Shown in pieces: positions 1 to 12,671 of a DNA stretch of 64,000 nt (the stretch's first letter is position 1; every line of letters starts with the position of its first letter). The notes under the pieces are model-generated. The model saw only the letters and a program-made list of their open reading frames with translations. It made no database searches and had not been told where the DNA came from. The DNA is from Thiothrix sp. (GTDB lineage: Bacteria; Pseudomonadota; Gammaproteobacteria; Thiotrichales; Thiotrichaceae). A program made the position numbers and the translations under genes. The DNA lies in contig SSFA01000008.1 of the NCBI GenBank assembly GCA_008015155.1, forward strand, positions 124,001 to 188,000. The letters run 5' to 3'.

Positions 1-110
1 AGGCTGTTTTACTAGGAATATTCTGCGTGCTTAGGTACATTCAGCGCCTTTTAATGTTTAAATATTACGCCGCCTAATGTCTTAGCTTAGACGAAGCGCG
101 AAGGATGAGT

Positions 111-728
111 ATGGATATCTCAACAACCACCCAATTGATTCTGCAAAATATCCCGGTATTTATGCGCCCCACTGTGGAGGATGGACAAAAGTTACGTCAA
201 TACAGTGAGTTTTTTACGCGTTACGAAAGCCAAGTGATTACCGGCTTTTACGATCTTATTTATTCAGACGCAGCTGCTCATGCACATATTACAGGTATGT
301 CGCGGCAGCAACGCGAGATGATTTTGCGTGAATGGTATCGCGTCACGATGTCTGCGCAATTTGATGATCTTTATTGGAACTGGCAAGCGTTGATGGGCAT
401 TATTCGCGTCAAGCATAATGTACCGAACTCTGCCGTCTTGAGTATGTGGTCTTGGATTATGAGCTTCTTGCAAGAGCGCTTATTGGCTGAATTGCCTGCT
501 GAAGAAGCACAAGCTGTCATTCATATCTTACATAAACTACATGCAACAGTGTGTGGCCTGATCATTGAAAGCTTTATTGTAACCCGCCAAGAAGCGATTA
601 CCCGTGCCTCTGGACTGAATGAACGTATTTTGGGACGTTTAGTCAATATTGAGATTGATCAATTAGTTAAACAAGGCCAAACTTTGGTCGCGGAACAAAC
701 CCAACTACGGATGGCAGCTGCTGCTTAA
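111..728 (+). CDS. Single-domain protoglobin-like heme protein
   Basis: About 205 residues that resemble the protoglobin / globin-coupled-sensor globin domain. A helical core carries motifs such as FYDLIYSD near the N-terminus and IRVKHNV in the middle, whose His is a candidate proximal heme ligand. No methyl-accepting, GGDEF or kinase output domain follows; the C-terminus is only a short Ala-rich helix. An in-frame ATG lies at 105, but AAGGA at 101-105 sits 5 bases before the ATG at 111, which is the better start. The family binds O2, CO or NO. Whether this protein senses, stores or detoxifies gas cannot be read from the sequence. It stands alone and converges on sdaA. Confidence 0.72.
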   Translation: MDISTTTQLILQNIPVFMRPTVEDGQKLRQYSEFFTRYESQVITGFYDLIYSDAAAHAHITGMSRQQREMILREWYRVTMSAQFDDLYWNWQALMGIIRVKHNVPNSAVLSMWSWIMSFLQERLLAELPAEEAQAVIHILHKLHATVCGLIIESFIVTRQEAITRASGLNERILGRLVNIEIDQLVKQGQTLVAEQTQLRMAAAA

Positions 729-743
729 AAACTTTTATTTGTT

Positions 744-773
744 GCCTTCAAAACCAGGGGCTGTTTTGAAGGC
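744..773. terminator. Hairpin between convergent protoglobin and sdaA genes
   Basis: A perfect 11-bp inverted repeat (GCCTTCAAAAC / GTTTTGAAGGC) with an 8-base loop lies between two convergent genes. Neither side has a strong T tract, so it is a probable shared terminator rather than a textbook one. Confidence 0.55.
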
Positions 774-797
774 GATAAAGATAAGCTTAGCAAGCCG

Positions 798-2171
798 CTA
801 GCATTCAATAATATTCACGGCTAAGCCACCACGCGCGGTTTCTTTGTATTTAGTTTTCATATCTAAACCCGTTTCCCGCATGGTTTTGATGACTTTATCT
901 AAAGACACATAGTGCGAACCATCACCGCGCAACGCCATCCGCGAAGCATTAATCGCTTTCACCGCGCCCATGGCATTACGCTCAATACAAGGGACTTGGA
1001 CTAAGCCACCGATCGGATCACAAGTGAGGCCTAAATTATGCTCCATGCCAATCTCTGCTGCATTTTCTACTTGCTCAGGCGTTCCACCCAAGACTTCAGT
1101 CAAAGCACCCGCAGCCATGGAACAAGCCGAGCCTACTTCACCTTGACAACCTACTTCTGCTCCAGAAATAGAGGCATTTTCTTTATATAAAATTGCAATT
1201 GCACCCGCAGTCAGTAGAAAACGTACAATCCCATCCTCGTTCGCGCCTTGCACAAAACGCCAGTAATAATGCATCACGGCCGGAATCACGCCTGCAGCCC
1301 CATTAGTCGGTGCAGTTACTACGCGTCCACCCGCTGCATTTTCTTCATTTACCGCTAAAGCGAAGAGATTCACCCAGTCCATAGTACCTAAGGGTGCTGT
1401 GTTGAGCAGATTATCGTGTTGTAACTTGCGGCATAAAGGCGCTGCACGGCGTTTAACTTTCAAACCACCGGGTAGGATGCCTTCAGTACGACAACCCTGC
1501 TCAACGCAATCTTGCATCACTCGCCAAATATGCAGTAACCCAGCGCGAATCTCAGCTTCACTACGCCAAGCTTGTTCATTGAACAACATTAACTGGCTGA
1601 TGGAATAGCCATACTCTTTACAAAGCGCTAATAGCTGCTTACCTGTTTTAAAAGGATAAGGTTGAACCGTTGTATCAGCTACAATCGGCTCTTCCGCACT
1701 TTCAGGGTTTACTACAAAGCCACCACCTACTGAATAATAGGTATTTGATTGTAAGCACTGCCCCTTAGCATCAAATGCATGAAAGATCATTCCATTTGGG
1801 TGAAAAGGTAAAGACTTGCGGCGATGAAAGATTAAATCCGTCGCATAGTTAAAACTAAGCCTACGCTCGCCCCCCAACTGCAGCACTTGCTGATCAATAA
1901 TGCCTTGCATGCGCTGCGGGATTTTTTGTGTGTCCACCGTTTCCGGCTCGCTACCTTCCAAACCTAACAAGACTGCTTTGTCTGATCCGTGACCTTTACC
2001 TGTGGCGCCTAAAGAACCATAGAGCTCGGCTTGAATGCGGTCAACTTGCTGAAATAGCCTACGTTCGCGTAAACGTTGTAAAAAATAATTCGCAGCACGC
2101 ATCGGCCCCACGGTATGGGAACTAGATGGACCGATTCCTATTTTGAAAATATCAAAGACACTGACTGCCAT
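798..2171 (-). CDS. sdaA: L-serine dehydratase (ammonia-lyase), iron-sulfur type
   Basis: 457 residues, the normal length of the single-chain bacterial enzyme that converts L-serine to pyruvate and ammonia in the cytosol. The N-terminal beta domain begins with the family signature [15 protein letters not shown]. The C-terminal alpha domain has [13 protein letters not shown] and the Cys residues expected to hold a [4Fe-4S] cluster (in GSACSMAAG and in GLTCDPIGG...VPCIERN). The gene is monocistronic and divergent from the SQR-like flavoprotein, with about 136 bp between the two start codons. Nothing unusual was seen. Confidence 0.96.
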   Translation of the reverse strand: MAVSVFDIFKIGIGPSSSHTVGPMRAANYFLQRLRERRLFQQVDRIQAELYGSLGATGKGHGSDKAVLLGLEGSEPETVDTQKIPQRMQGIIDQQVLQLGGERRLSFNYATDLIFHRRKSLPFHPNGMIFHAFDAKGQCLQSNTYYSVGGGFVVNPESAEEPIVADTTVQPYPFKTGKQLLALCKEYGYSISQLMLFNEQAWRSEAEIRAGLLHIWRVMQDCVEQGCRTEGILPGGLKVKRRAAPLCRKLQHDNLLNTAPLGTMDWVNLFALAVNEENAAGGRVVTAPTNGAAGVIPAVMHYYWRFVQGANEDGIVRFLLTAGAIAILYKENASISGAEVGCQGEVGSACSMAAGALTEVLGGTPEQVENAAEIGMEHNLGLTCDPIGGLVQVPCIERNAMGAVKAINASRMALRGDGSHYVSLDKVIKTMRETGLDMKTKYKETARGGLAVNIIEC

Positions 2172-2259
2172 AACGCTTAACCTGTGATGCGTGACGATTT
2201 TTTAAAAGCTGCGCCAAATCAGTTAAACTAGGGGCGCTAGGGTATCTTTATCACATTAA

Positions 2260-2275
2260 TTGACTAGTCAGTCAA
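2260..2275. promoter_or_regulatory. Operator-like dyad upstream of the SQR-like gene
   Basis: TTGACT-AGTC-AGTCAA is a perfect 6-bp inverted repeat with a 4-base centre. It lies in the divergent sdaA / flavoprotein region, 33 bp before the chosen ATG. The architecture resembles operators of TetR-type repressors, but no such regulator is encoded nearby, so the role is inferred. Confidence 0.35.
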
Positions 2276-2307
2276 TAGCATTGCGACCTAGATCGAGAGG
2301 AAGACGA

Positions 2308-3435
2308 ATGAAAAAAATTACCATTATTGGCGCTGGTTTTGCTGGCCTCACTGCGGTGCGTCAATTACGTAAACTTGAGCATGATGTGGAAATTACCCTA
2401 ATCGCTCCACGCCCTGAATTACAGTATTTACCTAGCCTGATTTGGGTACCCTCAGGCTTACGTAAACGCGAAGATATTATTATTCCGCTGGCTAACTTCT
2501 TTAAGCGCATGGATGTGAAATTTATGCAAGCCAGCGTCACCGGTTTAAAAGATCAAGGGCGCACCGTAGAAACCGATCAAGGTACTGTCACGAATGATGG
2601 TTTAATTATCGCCTCGGGTGGACGCTTTATTAAAAAGCTCCCCGGTATTGAACATGCAATTACCCCCTGTGAGGGCATAGAGGCTGCAGAGAAAATTCGT
2701 GATCGCCTAGCAGCTATGCAGGGTGGCACGATTGCCATGGGTTTTGCGGGCAATCCCAATGAACCTAGTGCGATGCGCGGTGGCCCTATGTTTGAATTTT
2801 TGTTTGGCACGGACACCCTGTTACGTCAACAAGGCCGGCGTGAACAATTTAAAATAATTTTCTTTAGCCCTGCGCCTAAGCCGGGAATTCGTTTGGGTGA
2901 AAATGCCGTCAAAGGCTTGATGGATGAAATGGTCAGGCGGGATATCAGCACACATTTAGGCCATAAAATGCTTGGCTTTGAAGCCAATAAAGTCAAAACC
3001 GAAGGTGGCGAATTTGCTGCCGATTTGATTTTATTTATGCCTGGGATGACAGGAAACTTATGGTTCGATAATAGCGAACTCCCGCGCTCAGAAGGCGGCT
3101 TGGTTAAAGCAAATAAGCATTGCAAAGTTGAAACCATGTCAGCTGTTTATGTCGCGGGTGATTCGGGTAGTTATCCTGGCCCTGATTGGATGCCTAAACA
3201 AGCACATATGGCTGATTTACAAGCCGAATGTGCTGCCAAAAACCTGATGGCTGAACTGACAGGCAAACCTGCTGAGTCTAGTTTCAAAATTGAATTAATG
3301 TGTATCGTTGATTCCTGCGATAAAGGTCTATTTGTCAGCCGCACTGAAGACAAAAATACGGTACTACCGGCGAATAAAGCCATGCATTGGGCAAAGCGTG
3401 GGTTTGAGTGGTGGTATTTACGGCAATATCGCTAA
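2308..3435 (+). CDS. Sulfide:quinone oxidoreductase-like FAD flavoprotein
   Basis: 375 residues from the ATG at 2308, preceded by GAGAGGAAG; an upstream in-frame start at 2260 lacks a ribosome binding site and overlaps the operator-like dyad. The N-terminus has the dinucleotide-binding motif IIGAGFAGLTAV. Further motifs are IIASGG, the SQR/FCSD-like GGPMFEFLFGTD and a late FAD-contact motif VYVAGDSGS. The family passes electrons from sulfide or related donors to quinone at the membrane. Classical SQRs keep a redox Cys just before the GP-[AM]-[YF]-EF motif; here that stretch has none (the nearest is C121), while MCIVDSC occurs near residue 330. It may therefore be a divergent SQR or an NADH:quinone-type relative. 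The C-terminus is aromatic and basic (FEWWYLRQYR), consistent with peripheral membrane binding. Confidence 0.75.
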   Translation: MKKITIIGAGFAGLTAVRQLRKLEHDVEITLIAPRPELQYLPSLIWVPSGLRKREDIIIPLANFFKRMDVKFMQASVTGLKDQGRTVETDQGTVTNDGLIIASGGRFIKKLPGIEHAITPCEGIEAAEKIRDRLAAMQGGTIAMGFAGNPNEPSAMRGGPMFEFLFGTDTLLRQQGRREQFKIIFFSPAPKPGIRLGENAVKGLMDEMVRRDISTHLGHKMLGFEANKVKTEGGEFAADLILFMPGMTGNLWFDNSELPRSEGGLVKANKHCKVETMSAVYVAGDSGSYPGPDWMPKQAHMADLQAECAAKNLMAELTGKPAESSFKIELMCIVDSCDKGLFVSRTEDKNTVLPANKAMHWAKRGFEWWYLRQYR

Positions 3436-3474
3436 CTGAAGTTATTGATTTATTTACTGAATAAATTTAAAAAA

Positions 3475-3510
3475 GGTTGTTTAACACAGCTGTGCGCTGT
3501 GTAAACAACC
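3475..3510. terminator. Long hairpin after the SQR-like gene
   Basis: A 15-16 bp inverted repeat with one bulged A (GGTTGTTTAACACAGC / GCTGTGTAAACAACC) lies 40 bp after the flavoprotein stop codon. The T-rich flank is on the minus-strand side, but position and strength make it a likely terminator of the plus-strand gene. Confidence 0.55.
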
Positions 3511-4268
3511 TCAAGCCGAAAATAGAGCGGATCCTATTTGCTTTTATTTTATACATTTGTGCATAACGCACATATTTAAGCTCTCGCTTTCATCTTTAGA
3601 AGATTACTATAATAAGACTTAGTAGCTCTAAGTAGCGAGGAAATAACCAAAGCAAAGCAAAGCAAAGCAAATCGATTCTCTTTTTTATCTACCGTTTATT
3701 AATCTTCTAATAAAAGCATTCACTTTAGCTACTCTCATTGGGAAGTTTTTTGATATATCCACCAATCCACAACTTTATTGTTCGGTTAATAAAAAACACC
3801 TTATTAGATAAGTTAATGATTTTATTTTTAATGAATTTACTTAGTGGTTTACCTAGCTATGCCCAACCTCAGTTTACTAATAAACATAATAAATCTAGCC
3901 ATACACTAAAAAACTAACCAAGATGGGGTGGTTTTACGAAACTTTTTATAACTATGTAGTCATATAGCTACTAGCAAGTATAATAGCCATATCTAGAGTA
4001 AAAGCCGACTTTACTAATGCTGCTAATTTAATTAAGCTTAGACAGCTAGGTTAAATTTAGAAGAGTTACTTACCTATCCTAATAAAAGGGGTTTCGGTCA
4101 GGTTTGATTAAAAATCATCTTATTAATAAAACAACTCTAAGCAAATAATCAAAAATGTGTTAATCCTATACTTAATCTATTTTAAAATCTGATTAACTAT
4201 ACTAGCGTAAATTTTTTCCAAGCATGTATCTAGGATAGTATTTTATTTTTAAAACCCAGGAGGTAGCC
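3511..4268. other. AT-rich gene-free stretch before the NHL-repeat gene
   Basis: About 750 bp with no convincing gene. It holds four exact AAAGC pentamers in tandem (3649-3668). There is also a 33-codon frame at 3816-3917 whose product starts like a signal peptide (MILFLMNLLSGLPSYAQ) but lacks a ribosome binding site. The high AT content continues into the following NHL gene, suggesting imported or decaying DNA. Confidence 0.5.
3649..3668. repeat. Tandem AAAGC pentamer, four exact copies
   Basis: Four perfect copies of AAAGC followed by AAA. It is a short simple-sequence tract in a gene-free stretch and not within a coding frame I can support; it could vary in length by slippage. Confidence 0.8.
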
Positions 4269-6428
4269 ATGAAAAAAATTATTCTATATTTTCTTTTTTC
4301 AACCCTAACTATAGCACACATTGCTAATAGCGCGGAACCTAAACTACTTTATACTATTGGTACAGCTAGTTTATTTGATAAAATTGATGATTTAGCCATT
4401 GATGGTTTAGAGCAAAGTTATATTTTAAGTAAAACAGAAAACACTGTCTATAAAGTAGATAGTCAAGGCAAACACTCTAAAAACTGGCAATTAAACACAC
4501 CAGCTAATCATATTATTACAGTTTTGCTAAATAGCCCCAGTGCTAATTTATACACTCTAGGCTACGCTTCTGAGTGCCCGAATGGCATTTGCAAACCACT
4601 AATCAGTAAATGGTCACCGGAAGGCCAGCTCATTAACCAATGGCAGCCGATAAAGCCTAGAATTAGCAAGATAGTTATTAGTGGAAATAATCAAATCATT
4701 GTTAGTACAATTAACAAAATATTTATTTACTCGGATTCTGGCACACTCATTAGAGAAATAAGTGGATTTTCTAGCCCAAGCCAACCTAGCGGTATTCAAC
4801 ATTTTTTAAATATAAAAAATCTAGCTATTAATTCCAAAAATGAATTGTTAGTTGTTGATTCTAATAGAAAACGCCTTACTGTTATCAACTTAGAAGGCAA
4901 GCTTTTAAAGGAACCCATTTATAATAATTTAATGATTGATAGCGGCAAAACTAATAGCCACTCTTTAGCTTACGACACTCAAGGTTTTATTTATGATAGC
5001 CAAAGCGATGCTAACTATAACAACACAAATAGCTGTAACTGTGTTCGCAAGTTTGACTCCCAAGGAAAATTAGTCAAAACCATTGGCGGCTTAGGTTCAG
5101 AGAAAGGTCAATTCATAGCCCCTAAATTTATTGCACTGAGTAAGTCAAATAATTTATTTGTGGCTGATAGTGGGAATTTTCGTTTACAAAAAATCTCTGC
5201 TCTTGCTAGCCCAATTTGGAGTGCTGGAGACAGTCTAGGTAGTTTTAAGCATCCCAATGGTTTAGTGGCCGACTCAAAGAATAATCTTTACGTCCTAGAT
5301 CCAGGACATTATCGTGTGCAGAAATTTTCTAATAGCGGCAAAGCTTTAAGTAGCTGGGGAGGCTTTGGAAAAACGGATGGGAAATTTATAGATTTAACTC
5401 AAATTACTATTGATAAAGACGAGAAAATATATATCCAAGACTCCTATGTAGATTTAACTACCCAACAAAAGAAAAAGCGCATTCAAACCTTTTCAACAGA
5501 GGGGGTTTTCTTAGGAACTTATGATGCACCTTGGCCTAGCTTTGATCGGAAAGGCAATAGCTATTCGGTTATTGGAAGAGTTAAATCAGACAGCAATCAA
5601 ACTGAATACTTTATTCAAAAAAATGATAGTTATAATAAAATTACTGAGTGGCCCTTAAATTACGAAAATAGCCCTAGCAGTATTGCAGAGGGCACGCACA
5701 TTTACCCATGCTTAAGCTCGCTTGGAATAGATAATGAAGACAATATTTACACTTTAAAGTGTAGTACTCTAAGAACCTATGTATCTCTACATTTTCCTAG
5801 TTATAATAACTCTATAAGCCTGTTAAAAATTAACTCAACAACTGGTTTCATGGCCGAGAAAGACCTATTGGGACCTTTAAGTACAATTTGGGGACCTGCA
5901 ATATTTTTAGCCAACCTAACAATAAGTAAAAATAATACTATTTACACGAATACCCTTCTGGAGGGTTCTGATTACTCCGGTACTTTAAATAAACTAACCG
6001 CTTTTGACAATCAGATGGATATAATTGGCAACTACCCACTTGGTAATAGAAGCTTTGTTTATGAGAATAATGCTAAACTCTATACCATTAACTCTGATAA
6101 AAACATTATTGAAGTCTATAACGCCAACCCATTATTAAAAGCGCCTATTCTGCAAAAAGTCGAGACCTTAACTAGCAAAGGTGCAGTCAGTCTCAAATGG
6201 CAAGATCGTACTAAGGATGAAACTGGCTTTAAGATTTATCGCTGTAAGATAGTTGATACTGCATGCACTGATTTTAAACTGGTTAAAACGACCCAAGCTA
6301 ATGTCACTGGGACACGCTTACCAGCACCTACTGAATTTAGTGCTCCAAGTTCTTATACCTATAAAGTCACGACTATCAAGAATGAAGAGGGGTCTTTAGC
6401 ATCGAATAGTATGACTGTCAGTTTTTAG
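4269..6428 (+). CDS. Secreted NHL-repeat beta-propeller protein with C-terminal Fn3-like domain
   Basis: 719 residues, with a strong ribosome binding site (AGGAGG, 7 bases before ATG). A Sec signal peptide (about residues 1-22, cleavage near NSA-EP) leads a series of NHL-type propeller blades, for example FVADSGNFRLQKIS and LYVLDPGHYRVQKFS. A C-terminal Fn3-like segment contains LKWQDRTKDETGFKIYRC. Such propellers usually bind ligands or proteins outside the cytoplasm; no enzyme motif is seen. A paralogue, interrupted by a stop codon, lies at 24816-26909 and shares FDRKGN and the QDRT-[KH]-DE-[TS]-GFKI motif. The gene is markedly AT-rich relative to its neighbours, suggesting transfer. Function is unknown. 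Confidence 0.8.
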   Translation: MKKIILYFLFSTLTIAHIANSAEPKLLYTIGTASLFDKIDDLAIDGLEQSYILSKTENTVYKVDSQGKHSKNWQLNTPANHIITVLLNSPSANLYTLGYASECPNGICKPLISKWSPEGQLINQWQPIKPRISKIVISGNNQIIVSTINKIFIYSDSGTLIREISGFSSPSQPSGIQHFLNIKNLAINSKNELLVVDSNRKRLTVINLEGKLLKEPIYNNLMIDSGKTNSHSLAYDTQGFIYDSQSDANYNNTNSCNCVRKFDSQGKLVKTIGGLGSEKGQFIAPKFIALSKSNNLFVADSGNFRLQKISALASPIWSAGDSLGSFKHPNGLVADSKNNLYVLDPGHYRVQKFSNSGKALSSWGGFGKTDGKFIDLTQITIDKDEKIYIQDSYVDLTTQQKKKRIQTFSTEGVFLGTYDAPWPSFDRKGNSYSVIGRVKSDSNQTEYFIQKNDSYNKITEWPLNYENSPSSIAEGTHIYPCLSSLGIDNEDNIYTLKCSTLRTYVSLHFPSYNNSISLLKINSTTGFMAEKDLLGPLSTIWGPAIFLANLTISKNNTIYTNTLLEGSDYSGTLNKLTAFDNQMDIIGNYPLGNRSFVYENNAKLYTINSDKNIIEVYNANPLLKAPILQKVETLTSKGAVSLKWQDRTKDETGFKIYRCKIVDTACTDFKLVKTTQANVTGTRLPAPTEFSAPSSYTYKVTTIKNEEGSLASNSMTVSF

Positions 6429-6490
6429 AATCAATCTGATCTGCTTACTCAACAGCAGCCCGATTATCACAGCAGTTGCTTGGCTAAATT

Positions 6491-6499
6491 TGTTATAAT
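6491..6499 (+). promoter_or_regulatory. Extended -10 promoter for recD
   Basis: TGTTATAAT matches the extended -10 consensus (TGnTATAAT). It lies 33 bp before the recD ATG and after the NHL gene stop. No good -35 element is placed at 17 bp, as is usual for extended -10 promoters. Confidence 0.55.
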
Positions 6500-6531
6500 A
6501 GCTTCACATTCTTATTTAGCTAATCAACTGC

Positions 6532-8232
6532 ATGCTTTCAATCGAAAATTATTCGTTTCTTGATCGGCAATTGGCTGATTTACTAGTGCGTTTATGTGCT
6601 GAGTGTGCTTATATCCTCAGTCCGACTCAACAGAAAAATTTAGCCTTATTAACCTGCTATACCAGCGCTTCTACCCGCCAAGGTATTATTGCTGCTCCTC
6701 TACCCTCTGTTATTAGTTCGCAAGAACTAGATGCTTTATTAGCTTCACCGGTGATTGGGCGAGCCAATGCTTATAAGCCACTGATTATTGAGCATGGGCA
6801 TATTTGGCTCAATCGCTATTGGCGGTATGAGCAAGAGCTAGCTGCCAATATTGTGCAACGCCTAGCCTTAAAATTTTCCACAGACCAGTCGAGCTTAGAG
6901 CATAAGCTTGATGCTTGGTTTCCTGCTGGTGCTAACGATTTACAAAGGCAAGCCGTGGAGCGTGCAGCTAGATTGCCTTTTTTGATTATTTCTGGTGGCC
7001 CCGGTACCGGCAAAACGACGACCGTTACCCGTCTGCTCTGTCTACTTATTGAACAGTTCAATATTCATCCACAACGCATTAAATTAGCTGCACCGACTGG
7101 CAAAGCAGCTATGCGTATGCAAGAAGCGATTCGTCAGGCTAAAACTAATTTGCAGCTTACTCCTGAACTTGCTGAGCTAATTCCCGAACAAGGCAGCACT
7201 TTGCATCGTTTATTGGGTTATATCCCGGGTAAAGTGGGCTTTAGGCATCATGCCCAATATCCTTTACCAGCGGATGTTGTGATTGTCGATGAAGCCTCCA
7301 TGATTGATGTTTCTTTGATGAGCCATTTATTCGCAGCAGTCCGTCCTGATGCTCGTTTGATTTTATTGGGTGATCGTGATCAGTTAGCATCGGTGGAAAC
7401 AGGTTCTATCTTCAGAGACTTGTGTTTAGTAAATACTGGCATGCACCCTCTACATGAACATATCGTCGTTTTGGAAAAGAGCTGGCGTTTTGACGCGAGT
7501 GGTGGCATTGGCCAGTTAGCGAAGGCTGTCCGCGATCAACAAGAGCAAGCTCTGTTAGATATTTTGCATTTGGCTCCAAACGGGGTGACTTGGGACCCCA
7601 GCCCACAGATTAGCGAGCGGTATTTACATCATGTCTGGCAAGATTATTTAAAACAGGTCAAAGCTTGGCAACAGGACATAGATCAACTCCCAACACTGTT
7701 TGCAGCGTTTAATCACTTTCGCCTATTGACGCCTTTACGTAAAGGCAGTTTGGGCACCGAACAGCTCAATCAACGCATCAGTAGTGTATTAAGGCGGGTT
7801 TTACCCCAGCGTTTTCAAGGACCTTGGTTTGCAGGTCGTCCAGTGATGATTACTGAAAATGATTATCGGCAGAATTTATTTAACGGTGATATTGGCTTGA
7901 GCCTACCGAATACAAACGGACAGCTCCAGGTCTGGTTTGCTGAGCCGAATGGTAGTTTCCGTGCGTTTGCCCCAGTACGTTTACCCGCTCATGAGACAGC
8001 TTGGGCGATGACCATTCATAAAAGCCAAGGCTCTGAATTTGATCAGGTTTTATTAGTCTTACCTGAAGATGCTGAAGCACAAATTTTGGGGCGGGAGTTA
8101 CTGTATACTGGTATTACCCGCGCTCGCCGTCAAATTGATTTGATGGGTAAACAAGCTGTCATTTTAGCAGCCGTGCGCCGCTCTTTACCGATGACTTCGT
8201 GTTTGTCCTGGCGTATCCAAACGCTAGCCGAA

Positions 8233-8250
<18 letters not shown>
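6532..8250 (+). CDS. recD: RecBCD exonuclease V, subunit RecD
   Basis: 572 residues, close to the usual length. RecD is the 5'-3' helicase motor of RecBCD, which resects double-strand breaks. Walker A is GGPGTGKTTT (K161), Walker B is VVIVDEASMID, and later helicase motifs include LLGDRDQL and the C-terminal TIHKSQGSEFD and YTGITRAR. The N-terminal region (1-130) fits the RecB-contact domain. recB and recC are not next to it; upstream is the unrelated NHL gene. Its end overlaps the convergent lptE gene by 18 bp. Confidence 0.95.
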
Positions 8251-11368
<3,118 letters not shown>

Positions 11369-11409
11369 CTAAAACGCGAAGGATACAAAGCTTACCCAAT
11401 GATTACCAG

Positions 11410-12021
11410 CTACCCGCCGCAATTCTTCACACAAACTTGATAAGGTTCGACATTTCCGCCACAACTTCCGTAACATTGGCGATAAGTTTGCTCACAGCCG
11501 CAATCTTTAGGGCAAGTTTCGGCTTGAATGCGTGCAGTCTCAGATTCTAAGGTAGGACGTTTGGGTGCAGGCCCTGGGGAATCAGGTCGATCCCAGTAAT
11601 AATCGGAGTAACCTAGTCCAGTATGCCGTGGGAAACGTGTACAATGACGTTCACCCGGACGACAACGCTGCAGATCGCGCTGTAAATCACGCATTAAACG
11701 TCGCTGGCGCATTTCCATTTCCCAGAAACGCAAATCGGTTTCGTAACGATCCATCGCTTTTTCCCAAACCAACATATCTCGCTCCCAAGCACCTAAAAGG
11801 ATCGGTAGCTCCTGTTGAGCTTGTAGTCGAGCTTTAGCTAAACATTGGCTGGTTTTAGCAGCACATTGCTGTTTACATTGTCCTAAAGCCAGATCACAAC
11901 GTGTTAAACATACCTTTCCTGCACCTGCAGGCGGTGGGGTAAAACGGTAGTTAGTTTGGTATTGCGGACTCACACAGCCCACCAAACCCAGTACTAGCAA
12001 CAGTATTAGATAGCGCAACAT
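11410..12021 (-). CDS. Cysteine-rich outer-membrane-type lipoprotein, unknown function
   Basis: 203 residues. The short signal peptide ends in lipobox LVGC (C16). The mature protein has 14 further Cys in two clusters: an N-terminal helical one (KVCLTRC, GQCKQQC, SQC) and a C-terminal one (CPKDCGC, QCYGSC, CVKNCG). Between them lies a charged helical segment rich in Glu, Arg and Trp. The even number and CxxxC-like spacing suggest disulfides in the periplasm. I recognise no family. It lies just upstream of leuS on the same strand with a 62-bp gap, so cotranscription is possible. Confidence 0.7.
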   Translation of the reverse strand: MLRYLILLLVLGLVGCVSPQYQTNYRFTPPPAGAGKVCLTRCDLALGQCKQQCAAKTSQCLAKARLQAQQELPILLGAWERDMLVWEKAMDRYETDLRFWEMEMRQRRLMRDLQRDLQRCRPGERHCTRFPRHTGLGYSDYYWDRPDSPGPAPKRPTLESETARIQAETCPKDCGCEQTYRQCYGSCGGNVEPYQVCVKNCGG

Positions 12022-12180
12022 AAATGCCTTGCTCCCCTATAGCGATTGAATAGCCTCTAAGCGTATTACTTAGAACTTAGGTTTAGTATGAAGTTCTGCA
12101 ACTTAAGTACAAGCAAGGCTAGTTTAATAGGTAGAATAAAACCGTTAAGGCAAACGCAAAACGGTCAGCAAAAAAACAAA

Positions 12181-12210
12181 AAAGCCCTAATACCCACGTA
12201 TTAAGGCTTT
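12181..12210 (-). terminator. Intrinsic terminator of the DUF1820 gene
   Basis: A 13-bp stem with one mismatch (AAAGCCCTAATAC / GTATTAAGGCTTT) and a 4-base loop. On the minus strand it runs into a T-rich tail (complement of GCAAAAAAACAAA). It sits 33 bp past the stop codon of the minus-strand gene. Confidence 0.8.
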
Positions 12211-12242
12211 TAACGGAGATAAACTACAAAGGCTACTAAGCG

Positions 12243-12584
12243 CTAATCACTGCTCTTGTCACCAGAGGTACGCGGGCGAGCAAAAGGACTGACATTGCTG
12301 GTTTTGCCCCCATCTAAAGCATGGATTTTACTGACACCAGGCTTTTCGACCTCATCAATGCGGATAATGGCGTGTAAAGGAATAAAAGTACGATTCACCG
12401 AAGCAAACTCAGATTTTAGACGCTCTTCGGCAGGATCAATAACTAATTCACTTTGCGAACCAAAAACCAATTCTTCAATAGCAATAAAGCCATATAAATC
12501 AGATTCATAGACTTGCTTAGCGAAAACTTCGTAAATCTTATTATGGTTAGCAAAAGAAATACGGTAGATACGTGAATTGCTCAA
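12243..12584 (-). CDS. DUF1820 family protein
   Basis: 113 residues with the DUF1820 pattern: IYRISFANHNKIYEVFAKQV, then GFIAIEELVFG, then IPLHAIIRIDEV. It is a small cytosolic protein conserved in gammaproteobacteria without an assigned function. The start codon is TTG, supported by GAGGA about 8 bases upstream. The last 20 residues are Ser/Lys-rich and likely disordered. It lies downstream of fumA but is separated from it by an intrinsic terminator. Confidence 0.85.
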   Translation of the reverse strand: MSNSRIYRISFANHNKIYEVFAKQVYESDLYGFIAIEELVFGSQSELVIDPAEERLKSEFASVNRTFIPLHAIIRIDEVEKPGVSKIHALDGGKTSNVSPFARPRTSGDKSSD

Positions 12585-12602
12585 GGCTTTTCCTCAAAAA
12601 AT

Positions 12603-12633
12603 ATCCCTTGCTCAATTAAAAAAAGCAAGGGAT
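12603..12633 (-). terminator. Intrinsic terminator of the fumarase gene
   Basis: A perfect 10-bp stem (ATCCCTTGCT / AGCAAGGGAT) with an 11-base A-rich loop. On the minus strand it is followed by ATTTTTTG. It lies between fumA and the start of the DUF1820 gene. Confidence 0.8.
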
Positions 12634-12671
12634 GAAACATGGGCTTAGCCTATCAAATTTTCTAGCAATAT

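Noticed and set aside
3649..3671. AAAGC tandem repeat considered as a CRISPR or satellite array
   Set aside because: The units are only 5 bases with no spacers; it is a simple-sequence tract.
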